A DNA stretch of 31,325 nt, from contig CAMLKC010000007.1 in NCBI GenBank assembly GCA_946480595.1, forward strand, positions 1 to 31,325, read 5' to 3'. Under the pieces are notes generated by a model, which searched no databases, was not told the origin of the DNA, and saw nothing but the letters and a program-made list of their open reading frames with translations. Below are positions 6,919 to 14,163 of this stretch, piece after piece. Both the position numbers and the translations under genes were made by a program. Source of the stretch: an uncultured Candidatus Saccharibacteria bacterium. Its GTDB lineage: Bacteria > Patescibacteria > Saccharimonadia > Saccharimonadales > CAMLKC01. Every line of letters starts with the position of its first letter. Position 1 is the first letter of the stretch.

Positions 6919-7721
6919 GCCCGGCGTGTAAATAGCCGGACGACGATATAGATGCCAAAGCTAATGAAGGTAATGAATACACTTGGCTTGATATCCCCGC
7001 TAGCAAGGCTTGCGAGCAAACCGCCGACACTGGCCACAAGCGCAAATCCTATCGACAAGAATGTCACGGTGAGCGGCCGCGATGAGAGGCGCACTGCTGT
7101 TGCCGCGGGAGTAATAGCCAGACTCAGCACTAAAAGCGTCCCGACGATCTGTGCGGCTTCGGTGACGGCAAACGCCAAGATAAGCAAGAAGGCGATGCTA
7201 ATAAGTTTGATGGGCACACCGCGCGCCTGAGCAACTTCAGGGTCTACCGACGCAAATAACAGCGGACGGTACATGACAGCCATGGCGATCGTCGCACCAA
7301 CACCGATCAGCACCAGAAAAAGCAGCTGCTCGGCACTCACGCCAAAAATGTTACCGAACAATATATTCGTCGCCTGTGAGGCAAAGCCATGATAAAAGCT
7401 AAGCAGCAGCACACCCGCGCCAAGCCCGAATGCCAGCATGACGCCGATGACCGAGTCACGCTCCCGCTCACGAACACCAAGTACACCAATGATGGATGCA
7501 AAGAGCAACGTTCCCGCTAGTGCGCCCGCCAGCGGATTACCGACCAGCAGCCCGGCCGATGCTCCGGTAAATGCCAGCTCACTCGTTCCATGAACGGCAA
7601 ACGCCATGCCGCGCATAATAACGAATGGCCCGATAATGCCACAAATAACCGCAACAATAACCGCCGCGATCAGCGCATGCTGGGCAAACGGTTGCGACAG
7701 ATAAAACAGAAGATCGGTCAT
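6915..7721 (-). CDS. znuB: Metal ABC transporter permease (ZnuB/MntB type)
   Basis: An ABC-3 family permease of 268 aa, forming the membrane channel for zinc or manganese uptake. About eight hydrophobic helices are visible, starting near residue 14. Family motifs include GPFVIMRGMAFAVHGTSELAFTG (about 31-53) near the first loop, YRPLLFASVDPEVAQARG in the cytoplasmic loop that contacts the ATPase, and the AAQIVGTLLVLSLAITPAATA block. It begins in a 4-nt ATGA overlap with the ATPase gene and is the last gene of the operon. The metal is not decided by the permease sequence. Confidence 0.9.
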   Translation of the reverse strand: MTDLLFYLSQPFAQHALIAAVIVAVICGIIGPFVIMRGMAFAVHGTSELAFTGASAGLLVGNPLAGALAGTLLFASIIGVLGVRERERDSVIGVMLAFGLGAGVLLLSFYHGFASQATNILFGNIFGVSAEQLLFLVLIGVGATIAMAVMYRPLLFASVDPEVAQARGVPIKLISIAFLLILAFAVTEAAQIVGTLLVLSLAITPAATAVRLSSRPLTVTFLSIGFALVASVGGLLASLASGDIKPSVFITFISFGIYIVVRLFTRRA

Positions 7722-8548
7722 ACCGTACCTCCGTCACTGCTATGCGCGCTCGGAACATGATGATGACCATTTAGTCCGGCGCTGTCGTTTGCATTCACCA
7801 CAATAATACGCCCGCGCACCTTTAGTACATCGACAGGCGTGCCATACAAGCGGCTCAGCAGTTCGGTCGTGAGGACTTCTTCAGGTGTGCCGATAGCCCA
7901 TTTGCCGTTGACCAGGTATAACACCCGGTCAACCATGCCAAGTATCGGGTTGATGTCGTGCGTTACAAAAAGCACCGCCGCATCGTTTTGTTTGCGGTAT
8001 GAGTCGATCAGCTCACTGACCGACTGCTGGCTTTGCATATCCAGCGAAGAAAGCGGCTCATCACAAAAAAGTAGCTTCGGCTTTCCGAGTAAGCTCTGTG
8101 CAATCCTCAACCGCTGCTGCTCACCGCCCGAAAGCAAGCCGATTGATTTATGCGCATAACGAGAAGCACCAACTTCATGAATCACCTCGCGGACACGTTT
8201 CATATCACCAGGACGGCTTCGCATAAACCCAAACCGCTGGCCGTTAAGGCCGAGCTTTACCAAATCAATTCCGCGGATTGGCAACCCTCGATCAAAGGTT
8301 TTTTGCTGTGGAATATAGCCGATGGCATCATTACCTCGTTGTGGCGGCTTGCCCTGGACAAGTACACTGCCCCCGCTAAATTCATGCAACCCCAGCAGAC
8401 CGCGCAACAGACTCGTTTTTCCGGCACCGTTTGGTCCTAAGATCGCAATGAATTCTCCCGGCTGAACTGCTACGTTTAGTTCCTTCCAAAGTGTACGTTC
8501 ACCAAGCCGAAGCGTCGTATTTTCAAGCGAGATGAGAGGTTCTGACAT
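7718..8548 (-). CDS. znuC: Metal ABC transporter ATPase (ZnuC/MntA type) with His-containing tail
   Basis: The nucleotide-binding subunit that powers the permease; 276 aa. Visible motifs: Walker A GPNGAGKTS (38-46), Q-loop in GYIPQQ (77-82), ABC signature LSGGEQ (139-144), Walker B LLFCDEP (159-165) and switch His197 in VTHD. The C-terminus extends beyond the usual domain and carries three adjacent histidines plus one more (His262-264, His269), followed by a disordered Ser/Gly tail; this may bind the transported metal. It starts 10 nt after the binding-protein stop, without a clear Shine-Dalgarno, and overlaps the permease gene by 4 nt. Confidence 0.92.
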   Translation of the reverse strand: MSEPLISLENTTLRLGERTLWKELNVAVQPGEFIAILGPNGAGKTSLLRGLLGLHEFSGGSVLVQGKPPQRGNDAIGYIPQQKTFDRGLPIRGIDLVKLGLNGQRFGFMRSRPGDMKRVREVIHEVGASRYAHKSIGLLSGGEQQRLRIAQSLLGKPKLLFCDEPLSSLDMQSQQSVSELIDSYRKQNDAAVLFVTHDINPILGMVDRVLYLVNGKWAIGTPEEVLTTELLSRLYGTPVDVLKVRGRIIVVNANDSAGLNGHHHVPSAHSSDGGTV

Positions 8549-8558
8549 AGTAATTAGT

Positions 8559-9470
8559 TTACTTGTTTTCCAAAGCCTTTAAAAGTGCCTGCGCCTGATG
8601 CAGCTGCCAAGATTGGTACGTCGCTTCGTTTTTTGGAAGCGTTTCCGTCACACCAACCACAGGAATACCTGCTTGTTTTGCAAGTCCACGCGCATGTTCC
8701 GTCACACTGCTTGTCGCCTGGGCGTTATATAAAAGCACTTTTACCTTACGATCCGTAAATAGTGCATCCATAGCCGTCGTATCGGCAGGACCAGGATCAT
8801 TCCCCTCTTCGATTGCGCTCGAGAAGCCCGCAGGTGTCATAACCTTTAGACCGGCTGCTGCCAGCAGATATTCTGGCACGCGCTCGGTATATGCTACGGG
8901 AGCACCTGGAAATTTGGTCTTTATCTGCCGCAGAATAGCGAGAGCCGGTTTTAGCGATTCCTTAAAAGTCGCTAAGTTGGCTGCGTATGTTTTTGCATTT
9001 TTTGGATCTTTTGCAGCCATTGCCTTTTCAAACGCGTCGGCTACGCTGTCTATGCGCGGAAGATCATACCAAATGTGCGGATTTGAACCGGAGGCAACAC
9101 CGAGCACCTCGCTTACCGAAAGTAGCTGGCGATTGTCACCGTGTGATACCGAGAGCAGCCGGTCCATAAAATCGTCATAGCCGAGGCCGTTGCTGATCAC
9201 GATATCCGCACTGGCGAGGGCTGCCGCATCGCGAGCACTCGACTCATACAAATGTGGATCCGCTCCTGGCTCATTAATAATAGAAGTTACCTCAACTTTG
9301 TCGCCACCAATTTGCGAAGCAATATCTCCCCAAAAATTCTCTGCCGCAACCACCTGCAGCTTGCTGCTTTGGTTTGGCATTTTTTGAGAAATAACGGCAA
9401 GCCAAGCAACAAACCCAACCAGCAGGACGGCAACAATAATACTTATACTAACAATGTTCTTTTTATTCAT
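8559..9470 (-). CDS. znuA: Metal ABC transporter substrate-binding protein (Zn/Mn cluster 9 family)
   Basis: The extracytoplasmic binding protein of the uptake system; 303 aa. An N-terminal transmembrane anchor (about residues 6-27) replaces a lipobox, fitting a monoderm cell. The two-lobe fold is seen in VVAAENFWGDIASQIGG, the DPHLYESS motif (His73) and SNPHIWYD (His132). Later ligands align as Glu196 (AYTERVPEYL) and Glu276 (VTETLP). The His-His-Glu-acid set resembles PsaA/MntC-type manganese or zinc binders more than ZnuA, which normally has a third His and a His/Asp-rich loop, absent here. The symbol therefore reflects operon role, not proven zinc specificity. Confidence 0.88.
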   Translation of the reverse strand: MNKKNIVSISIIVAVLLVGFVAWLAVISQKMPNQSSKLQVVAAENFWGDIASQIGGDKVEVTSIINEPGADPHLYESSARDAAALASADIVISNGLGYDDFMDRLLSVSHGDNRQLLSVSEVLGVASGSNPHIWYDLPRIDSVADAFEKAMAAKDPKNAKTYAANLATFKESLKPALAILRQIKTKFPGAPVAYTERVPEYLLAAAGLKVMTPAGFSSAIEEGNDPGPADTTAMDALFTDRKVKVLLYNAQATSSVTEHARGLAKQAGIPVVGVTETLPKNEATYQSWQLHQAQALLKALENK

Positions 9471-9501
9471 AATTCTTAGTTTATTCGGCTAAAATAATAA
9501 T

Positions 9502-9516
9502 CGCAAATTTGTTGCA
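9502..9516. promoter_or_regulatory. Putative Fur-family (Zur-like) operator upstream of the metal transporter operon
   Basis: CGCAA-ATTTG-TTGCA, an imperfect (one mismatch) TGCAA-N5-TTGCA palindrome between the regulator stop and the binding-protein start. It matches the site at 9975-9989 at 13 of 15 positions and lies where it would cover the promoter of the transport operon. Confidence 0.55.
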
Positions 9517-9517
9517 A

Positions 9518-9955
9518 TTAGTGTTTCGAATTTGCATCAGACTGGCAGCTACCGCAATAACCTTGCATTTCCAGCTGATGGGACGCTAGCTGGAAGCCAT
9601 TCTCGTTTCCTAGACGCTCAATCATTGCCTCAAATGCAGGCTCGTCTTTTACCGGCGTCACTCGTCCGCAGCGCAGACAGGTCAGGTGATGGTGATGGTC
9701 CAAAAACACTTCGCTTAGCTCGAGTTTGTATTTCCACCCAATATGCACGCGCTGTACAATGCCAAGTTTTTCAAACAGTTCCACCGTCCTATAGACGCTC
9801 ACTCGGTCGGCTTGCCCTTTTGACGCTGCAATAAAATACGCTATCGGCTGCGGTTCAGGCGCATCTGCAAGTAGCTGAAAAATAAGACTTCGCGACTTTG
9901 TAATACTATAGTCGTTGTCTTGCAGGATTTTCTGGAACAATGCCTGAGCTTTCAT
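9518..9955 (-). CDS. Fur-family metal-responsive repressor (probably Zur- or Mur-like)
   Basis: A 145-aa Fur-family regulator. The winged helix ends in VSVYRTVELFEKLGIV (about 52-67), the usual recognition helix region. The metal-binding and dimer domain has the HHHH run (87-90), the first zinc cysteines Cys93 and Cys96 (LTCLRCG) and the second pair Cys134 and Cys137 (YCGSC), giving the structural Cys4 site. It lies directly upstream of the metal uptake operon on the same strand and shares a palindromic site with it, so it most likely represses that operon and itself when metal is plentiful. Zinc or manganese sensing cannot be separated by sequence alone. The start is leaderless: TACAAT 12 nt before the ATG. 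Confidence 0.92.
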   Translation of the reverse strand: MKAQALFQKILQDNDYSITKSRSLIFQLLADAPEPQPIAYFIAASKGQADRVSVYRTVELFEKLGIVQRVHIGWKYKLELSEVFLDHHHHLTCLRCGRVTPVKDEPAFEAMIERLGNENGFQLASHQLEMQGYCGSCQSDANSKH

Positions 9956-9961
9956 GAGAGC

Positions 9962-9967
9962 ATTGTA
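9962..9967 (-). promoter_or_regulatory. -10 box of the Fur-family regulator (leaderless)
   Basis: TACAAT on the minus strand, 12 nt before the ATG at 9955. The operator at 9975-9989 covers the spacer and -35 region, as expected for autorepression. Confidence 0.55.
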
Positions 9968-9974
9968 TCATAAT

Positions 9975-9989
9975 TGCAATTTTGTTGCA
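9975..9989. promoter_or_regulatory. Putative Fur-family (Zur-like) operator at the regulator's own promoter
   Basis: TGCAA-TTTTG-TTGCA, a perfect 5-bp inverted repeat with a 5-nt spacer, directly upstream of the -10 box. It matches the site at 9502-9516. Confidence 0.6.
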
Positions 9990-9991
9990 CT

Positions 9992-10477
9992 TTATTGATC
10001 CAGGCTCGTAAATCGTTGCTCGATGTAGCCGGAGTGATCATTCGCCCAATGTTCTATCACTTTGCCATAACGGCGGTCGCCTGTTTTAATATGTGTTTTT
10101 GTCACCAGCACATACTTATCTATTTCGGTTTCCTGCAAAATGACGTCAGCAAGCATACTCTTTACCAGGTGAGCCTTGAAAATAAACTGGTAGGTATCGG
10201 CGTCGTCGCTTTTTCGGTTGACGACAGCGACAAACTGCACGTCTTTTGGATCGACAGTTATGCCAACTTCTTCAAATGTTTCGCGGATGGCGGCTTGCTT
10301 TGGCGTCTCACCCGGATCAATGATTCCCCCTGGAAACGTCCAGTAGGCTTTATAGTTCGCCTTGACGATAAGTGCCTGGCCGACGCTATTCTCTAAAATG
10401 AGGGCAGCGCTCGAAACGCGTGAATGCTGCTTCTCGAGCCATGTCTTTTTCGCCAAGCGTTTGCCAAACATTCCCAC
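9992..10477 (-). CDS. NUDIX hydrolase
   Basis: Hydrolyses a nucleoside diphosphate linked to another group, or damaged nucleotides; substrate unknown. 161 aa from the GTG at 10477; an ATG at 10471 would shorten it by two residues and cannot be excluded. The NUDIX box spans about residues 50-72 (GGIIDPGETPKQAAIRETFE, then EVG), with all catalytic Glu present and a proline-flanked FPGG start. The N-terminus is basic. It follows rny by 9 nt on the same strand, so it is probably in the rny operon, and ends just upstream of the Fur-family operator. Confidence 0.88.
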   Translation of the reverse strand: MGMFGKRLAKKTWLEKQHSRVSSAALILENSVGQALIVKANYKAYWTFPGGIIDPGETPKQAAIRETFEEVGITVDPKDVQFVAVVNRKSDDADTYQFIFKAHLVKSMLADVILQETEIDKYVLVTKTHIKTGDRRYGKVIEHWANDHSGYIEQRFTSLDQ

Positions 10478-10486
10478 CCCGCTTAC

Positions 10487-11977
10487 CTATTTTGCGTATT
10501 CGATCGCGCGGGTTTCGCGGATCACGTTTACCTTGATGGTTCCCGGATATTGCATCGTGCTTTCAATCTTATTGGCGATGTCTCGTGCCAGTTTGATAGC
10601 CGACAGGTCGTCGATGGATTTAGGACTGACAATCACGCGAATCTCGCGGCCAGCGCTAATTGCGTAGGCCTTGTCGATGCCAGGGAAACTGACAGCGATG
10701 TTTTCAAGGTCGCGCATACGTTCAACAAAGTTTTCTGCGCTAATATTGCGAGCACCCGGACGAGCCGCGGAAAGCGCGTCGCATATACGGACAATCATAG
10801 CTTCAGGCGTGGTGGCCTCAATGTCGTCATGGTGCGCCTCGATAGCGTGAACAATGCGCTCGTCCATACCGTTTTTGCGCGCCAGCTCGGCACCAATATG
10901 GTGGTGCTTGCCTTCAACCTTGTGCGTGACTGCCTTACCGACATCATGCAAAAGCGTTGCGGTCTTCGTAATACGGGCATCGGCACCGATTTCTTCGGCG
11001 ATAAGACCAGCCATGTGTGCCATTTCGGTGCTGTGCATCAAAACGTTTTGGCCGTAGCTGGTACGGAATTTCAGCTCGCCCAAAAGACGTAACATTTCTT
11101 TTGGAATACCGGCGACACCAACTTCGCGGGCGGCATCTTCACCCGCACGAACAACGTCTTTTTCGATTTGCTTTTCAGCTTTTGCCACCACTTCTTCAAT
11201 ACGGCCCGGGTGGATGCGACCGTCTTTCATAAGCATTTCAACGGCAACACGAGCGACTTGGCGGCGGATAGGGTCAAAGCTCGACAGCACGATCATGCCT
11301 GGCGTGTCGTCCACCAGCACGTCCACACCCGTTGCACGCTGCAAGGCTTGGATGTTGCGGCCTTCTTTACCAATAATACGGCCCTTCATTTCATCGTCGG
11401 TCAGCTTGATGGCCGTGACGGTGCGCTCGGCCGTGACTTCGCTGCTCATGCGCTCCATGGCACTGACCAGGATTGTCTGTGCCTGTTCCTCGGCATCTTC
11501 CATGGCTTCGTTTTGCAGTTTGGCGACCAGACCGGTGAGATCATCTTTAATATCTCGCTCGGTCATTTGCATCAGCTTGTCAGCGGCATCCTGCTTTTTA
11601 AGGCCAGCGATTTTTTCCAGCTTTTCCTGCTGGCGTGTACGAATATCACGAATCTCACCTTTGAGTGATTCGACTTCGTCTTCTTGCTTTCGCAGTTTTT
11701 CGGCGCGGCGGTCAAGTTCGTCCATCTTTCTGTCGAGGCTTGTCTCGCGCTCGGCAAGCCGCGTTTCGGTCTTTTTCCATTCTTTGCGGCGTTCGTTCTC
11801 TAGGCTCAAAACTTCGTCTTTGGCCTTTAATACGATATCGCCGGCTTTGCTTTGCGCTTTGGCGATTTCTTTTGCTGCAGTTGTCTTACCGGCTGCTTCA
11901 CGGCGTTTTTCGTAGGCAACGGTGCCGCCCACGCCAAAAACAACCCCCAGAACTGCGGCGATTAATCCTTCTACCAT
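10487..11977 (-). CDS. rny: Ribonuclease Y
   Basis: The membrane-anchored endoribonuclease that starts mRNA decay in many bacteria without RNase E. 496 aa: N-terminal transmembrane helix (about 3-21), a long charged coiled coil (about 30-180), a KH RNA-binding domain with RIIGKEGRN (200-208), and an HD phosphohydrolase domain with catalytic His344-Asp345 in LLHDVGKA, followed by the C-terminal RNase Y domain. Length is close to the family norm. The ATG at 11977 is preceded by a hairpin that contains the ribosome-binding site (11981-12000), and the promoter at 12107-12112 implies a 5' UTR of about 120 nt, exceptional in this window. The NUDIX gene follows after 9 nt. Confidence 0.96.
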   Translation of the reverse strand: MVEGLIAAVLGVVFGVGGTVAYEKRREAAGKTTAAKEIAKAQSKAGDIVLKAKDEVLSLENERRKEWKKTETRLAERETSLDRKMDELDRRAEKLRKQEDEVESLKGEIRDIRTRQQEKLEKIAGLKKQDAADKLMQMTERDIKDDLTGLVAKLQNEAMEDAEEQAQTILVSAMERMSSEVTAERTVTAIKLTDDEMKGRIIGKEGRNIQALQRATGVDVLVDDTPGMIVLSSFDPIRRQVARVAVEMLMKDGRIHPGRIEEVVAKAEKQIEKDVVRAGEDAAREVGVAGIPKEMLRLLGELKFRTSYGQNVLMHSTEMAHMAGLIAEEIGADARITKTATLLHDVGKAVTHKVEGKHHHIGAELARKNGMDERIVHAIEAHHDDIEATTPEAMIVRICDALSAARPGARNISAENFVERMRDLENIAVSFPGIDKAYAISAGREIRVIVSPKSIDDLSAIKLARDIANKIESTMQYPGTIKVNVIRETRAIEYAK

Positions 11978-11980
11978 ATG

Positions 11981-12000
11981 TATCCTTTCTCCAAAGGATA
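11981..12000 (-). promoter_or_regulatory. Hairpin enclosing the rny ribosome-binding site
   Basis: A perfect 8-bp inverted repeat, TATCCTTT and AAAGGATA, around a 4-nt loop (GGAG on the mRNA), ends 3 nt before the rny ATG. The mRNA-strand GGAG and AAAGGA, the only Shine-Dalgarno candidates, lie in the loop and the 3' arm, so folding should hide them from the ribosome. Confidence 0.6.
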
Positions 12001-12106
12001 GTCCTGTTAATAACCTAAACGTACGTATTTGTTCATAAAAGCGACATCAGGACTACGCTGGAAATTTCAAAAAAGTTTCATAGTGTCTACAAATAGACTC
12101 TACTTC

Positions 12107-12112
12107 ATTGTA
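12107..12112 (-). promoter_or_regulatory. -10 box of rny
   Basis: TACAAT on the minus strand with a possible TTGCGG -35 box 18 bp upstream (12131-12136). It predicts a 5' UTR of about 120 nt, which also contains a short GTCTA/TAGAC stem. Confidence 0.4.
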
Positions 12113-12149
12113 GCGCTTTTTACGTCAGGCCCGCAACCCAATTTTTCTC

Positions 12150-12536
12150 TTATTTACGAGGTGTTGTAATATTTGCTTCAGATCCGTAAACCGGCAAAGC
12201 GATCCGATCGTTGTCGCCCGTTTCAAGACGGTCGATTGCAGCCTTTTCCCAGTCTTCGCCGCCACAACCAACAATCGGAATACTCTCAGCGTCGGCCAGT
12301 GTATTAAGAACGGCAAGTCCTATGCGTAGCCCGGTAAAACTGCCGGGACCAGTGAACACGCCTATCCCAGAAATGTCCTGAAAAGTCTTGCCGTATGCTT
12401 CCAGCTGATCGTGCAGGTACGCAAGCAGGCCCTTTGCAAGTTGGCGGTCAGCCTGCCAGCTGTCGTCATGGCGTACGCCGTCCTCGATAAGACTGAGTTT
12501 GCAAACAGGTGTTGAGGTATCCATTAATAAAATCAT
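12150..12536 (-). CDS. tsaB: TsaB, shortened (tRNA t6A biosynthesis)
   Basis: TsaB forms a complex with TsaD and TsaE that adds threonylcarbamoyl to A37 of ANN-reading tRNAs. The product here has 128 aa, against roughly 220-240 in typical bacteria. It keeps the N-terminal ASKHA lobe: LLMDTSTPVCKLSL at the start and the diagnostic GIGVFTGPGSFTGLRIGLAV (about 57-76). The C-terminal lobe is missing, and after residue 100 the sequence does not resemble TsaB. The N-lobe contains the TsaD-binding surface, so it may still act as a scaffold. It overlaps tsaE by 4 nt (ATGA) and is followed by the rny promoter region. Confidence 0.85.
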   Translation of the reverse strand: MILLMDTSTPVCKLSLIEDGVRHDDSWQADRQLAKGLLAYLHDQLEAYGKTFQDISGIGVFTGPGSFTGLRIGLAVLNTLADAESIPIVGCGGEDWEKAAIDRLETGDNDRIALPVYGSEANITTPRK

Positions 12537-12988
12537 GCGAGTTTCTCCAATGTGGCGCGACTTTTTTCACCACCTGCTTTAATGGTCATGCTGCGACCCG
12601 TTTCTGTAGGCGAGGTAATGGTAATCGTGAGGCGGTCGGCAGGCAGCACACCAGTGACAATCTCGGCCCATTCAATAATCGTCACGTTCGAATCATCATG
12701 AAGCGTTTCGTGGAGTTCGGCCGTCATAATGCCAGCGTCGTGAAGGCGGTAAAAATCGTAGTGAGCCAGCCGCAAACCTTTTGGCGCATCGTACACCCGG
12801 CTAATAGTAAAGCTCGGGCTTTGGACATCTTCATCAATCCCCATGCCACTCGCGATACCTTTCGTGAGTGTCGTCTTGCCGGCACCAACGTCGCCAATCA
12901 GTTCAATAATTTCGCCGCCCTCTAAAAACGCGCCCAGCTTTTTGCCGTACGCCTTCATTTCTGATTCACCGTGGACCTCTATAGTCAT
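12533..12988 (-). CDS. tsaE: TsaE: tRNA t6A biosynthesis ATPase
   Basis: A P-loop ATPase that resets the TsaB-TsaD complex during t6A synthesis. 151 aa, normal length. Walker A is GDVGAGKTT (32-40). Other family blocks are the QSPSFTISRVY switch region and LAHYDFYRL, with IIEWAE near the C-terminal part. The start at 12988 lies 14 nt from a TATAAT box, so the leader is at most a few nucleotides. It is the first gene of a tsaE-tsaB pair; tsaD is not in the window. A palindrome overlaps its promoter (12990-13006). Confidence 0.93.
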   Translation of the reverse strand: MTIEVHGESEMKAYGKKLGAFLEGGEIIELIGDVGAGKTTLTKGIASGMGIDEDVQSPSFTISRVYDAPKGLRLAHYDFYRLHDAGIMTAELHETLHDDSNVTIIEWAEIVTGVLPADRLTITITSPTETGRSMTIKAGGEKSRATLEKLA

Positions 12989-12989
12989 T

Positions 12990-13006
12990 GAGGTACATTA
13001 TACCTC
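12990..13006 (-). promoter_or_regulatory. tsaE promoter with overlapping palindrome
   Basis: TATAAT on the minus strand (13002 to 12997) lies between perfect 6-bp arms GAGGTA (12990-12995) and TACCTC (13001-13006). A protein bound here would cover the -10 box and the transcription start. Confidence 0.4.
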
Positions 13007-13045
13007 GAATTCCCCAAGCTCGCAAAAGCAAACCCTAAACCGTGG

Positions 13046-13051
13046 TATAGT
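13046..13051 (+). promoter_or_regulatory. -10 box of the 13081 membrane protein gene
   Basis: TATAGT, giving a leader of about 23 nt that contains GAGGGGA (13069-13075), a good Shine-Dalgarno for the ATG at 13081. Confidence 0.45.
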
Positions 13052-13080
13052 AAAAATACTTAAATCATGAGGGGAATGCG

Positions 13081-14112
13081 ATGTCAGAAATAAATTCATT
13101 CGTACGTGAAGCCAGAGAGAAAGGGCTGTCAGATGAAGCGATCCGAAAGTCTCTTACGGCCCAGGACTGGGATACAGCACTTATTGATACCGCGCTTTTA
13201 GGACTGGAAGTGCCAAAAGCCCCAGCGGTGCCCGTAAGCCATCACGATAATACTACACCTACCACCTCTCTCAGCCCGCTCATGGCCGCTATGCAGCACG
13301 TACTGCTGTGGTTCTTCACGGCATCGTCGACTATTACAATTGCCAGTGTTGTCGCGTCGCTCTCTGGTCTCAATGTCTCAGCACAAGTGTTAGCCTCGAT
13401 GATCGCTGTTACTATTATTACCTTCACGCCATACGCCGTGCTGTTTCTCTTATTTGCCATCAAACAGCGCCGTACGCCCGAGCTGGTTCCCGGTAAAGTA
13501 TGGTCAATTATCACGATCTGTCTGCACAGCGTTGCCGCCATGGCTGCCGGCATTACACTAGTAGTCACTCTCATCGTTTCTGGGGAATATAGCGTATGGC
13601 TAAGCGCACTACTTATACTGATACTCGATCTTATCGTAGTGGTAACATACGTGCTTGCCGCCTTTGGTATGAAGCTGCGCCGCGTACGTAAGGTGACTGT
13701 CATCGCACATTTGCCTGTTCTGCTACTTTTGTTCGGCACGCTCTTTATCATGTCAGTCCTTCAGCTCGGCCCGGCACGCCATGACGAACAGCTCCGAAAA
13801 GACCTCGTTCTTAGTACGACAGCCATTCATAACTACACGAATGACCACAGAGCCTTGCCGGAGAGCGGCGACGGACTCGTAAAAAGCAGCGACATCCGCT
13901 ACAAAAAAATCACTGATACAAAGTATTCTCTTTGCGCGACCTTCCAGGCAAACGCACGTCGAAACAATACGTACTACGCGTACAGTAACGACAGTATGCT
14001 CTCCGACGCATACCCCTATGAATCACAATTCGAGGTGTATGGCGCTGGCGAGCACTGTTTTACGATACTTTCATCGACTCTTGAAGAAGATCAAAACCCG
14101 CGTTTTTACTAG
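13081..14112 (+). CDS. Polytopic membrane protein with pilin-like C-terminal domain
   Basis: 343 aa, no single known family. Residues 1-45 form a small helical region (FVREAREKGLSDEAIRKSL), like short helical modules seen at N-termini of CPR membrane proteins. Five hydrophobic spans follow (about 71-95, 102-126, 139-167, 171-196, 206-228), the first resembling DUF5671-type membrane domains. After the last helix, residues 232-343 look like the outer half of a type IV pilin: a helix with KDLVLSTTAIHNYTNDHRALP, then KYSLCATFQ and EHCFTIL, with Cys285 and Cys326 able to form a disulfide. It stands 51 nt upstream of pilB on the same strand, so a role at the pilus base or in minor-pilin function is plausible. 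Confidence 0.65.
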   Translation: MSEINSFVREAREKGLSDEAIRKSLTAQDWDTALIDTALLGLEVPKAPAVPVSHHDNTTPTTSLSPLMAAMQHVLLWFFTASSTITIASVVASLSGLNVSAQVLASMIAVTIITFTPYAVLFLLFAIKQRRTPELVPGKVWSIITICLHSVAAMAAGITLVVTLIVSGEYSVWLSALLILILDLIVVVTYVLAAFGMKLRRVRKVTVIAHLPVLLLLFGTLFIMSVLQLGPARHDEQLRKDLVLSTTAIHNYTNDHRALPESGDGLVKSSDIRYKKITDTKYSLCATFQANARRNNTYYAYSNDSMLSDAYPYESQFEVYGAGEHCFTILSSTLEEDQNPRFY

Positions 14113-14144
14113 CGTAAACGGTAGCGCTTTTCATACGCATCACG

Positions 14145-14150
14145 TACAAT
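14145..14150 (+). promoter_or_regulatory. Putative -10 box of pilB
   Basis: TACAAT, 19 nt before the pilB ATG at 14164, giving a leader of about 7 nt; no Shine-Dalgarno is visible. Confidence 0.35.
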
Positions 14151-14163
14151 AAGCATAAGCACT

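Noticed and set aside
10424..11915. Long plus-strand open frames (up to 233 aa) opposite rny
   Set aside because: They mirror the rny coding frame, give Arg/Ser/Phe-rich low-quality proteins, and rny has clear catalytic motifs; they are antisense shadows.
13242..13751. Minus-strand 169-aa open frame inside the polytopic membrane protein gene
   Set aside because: Antisense to strongly hydrophobic coding sequence; Ser/Thr/Arg-rich composition is typical of a complement of membrane helices.
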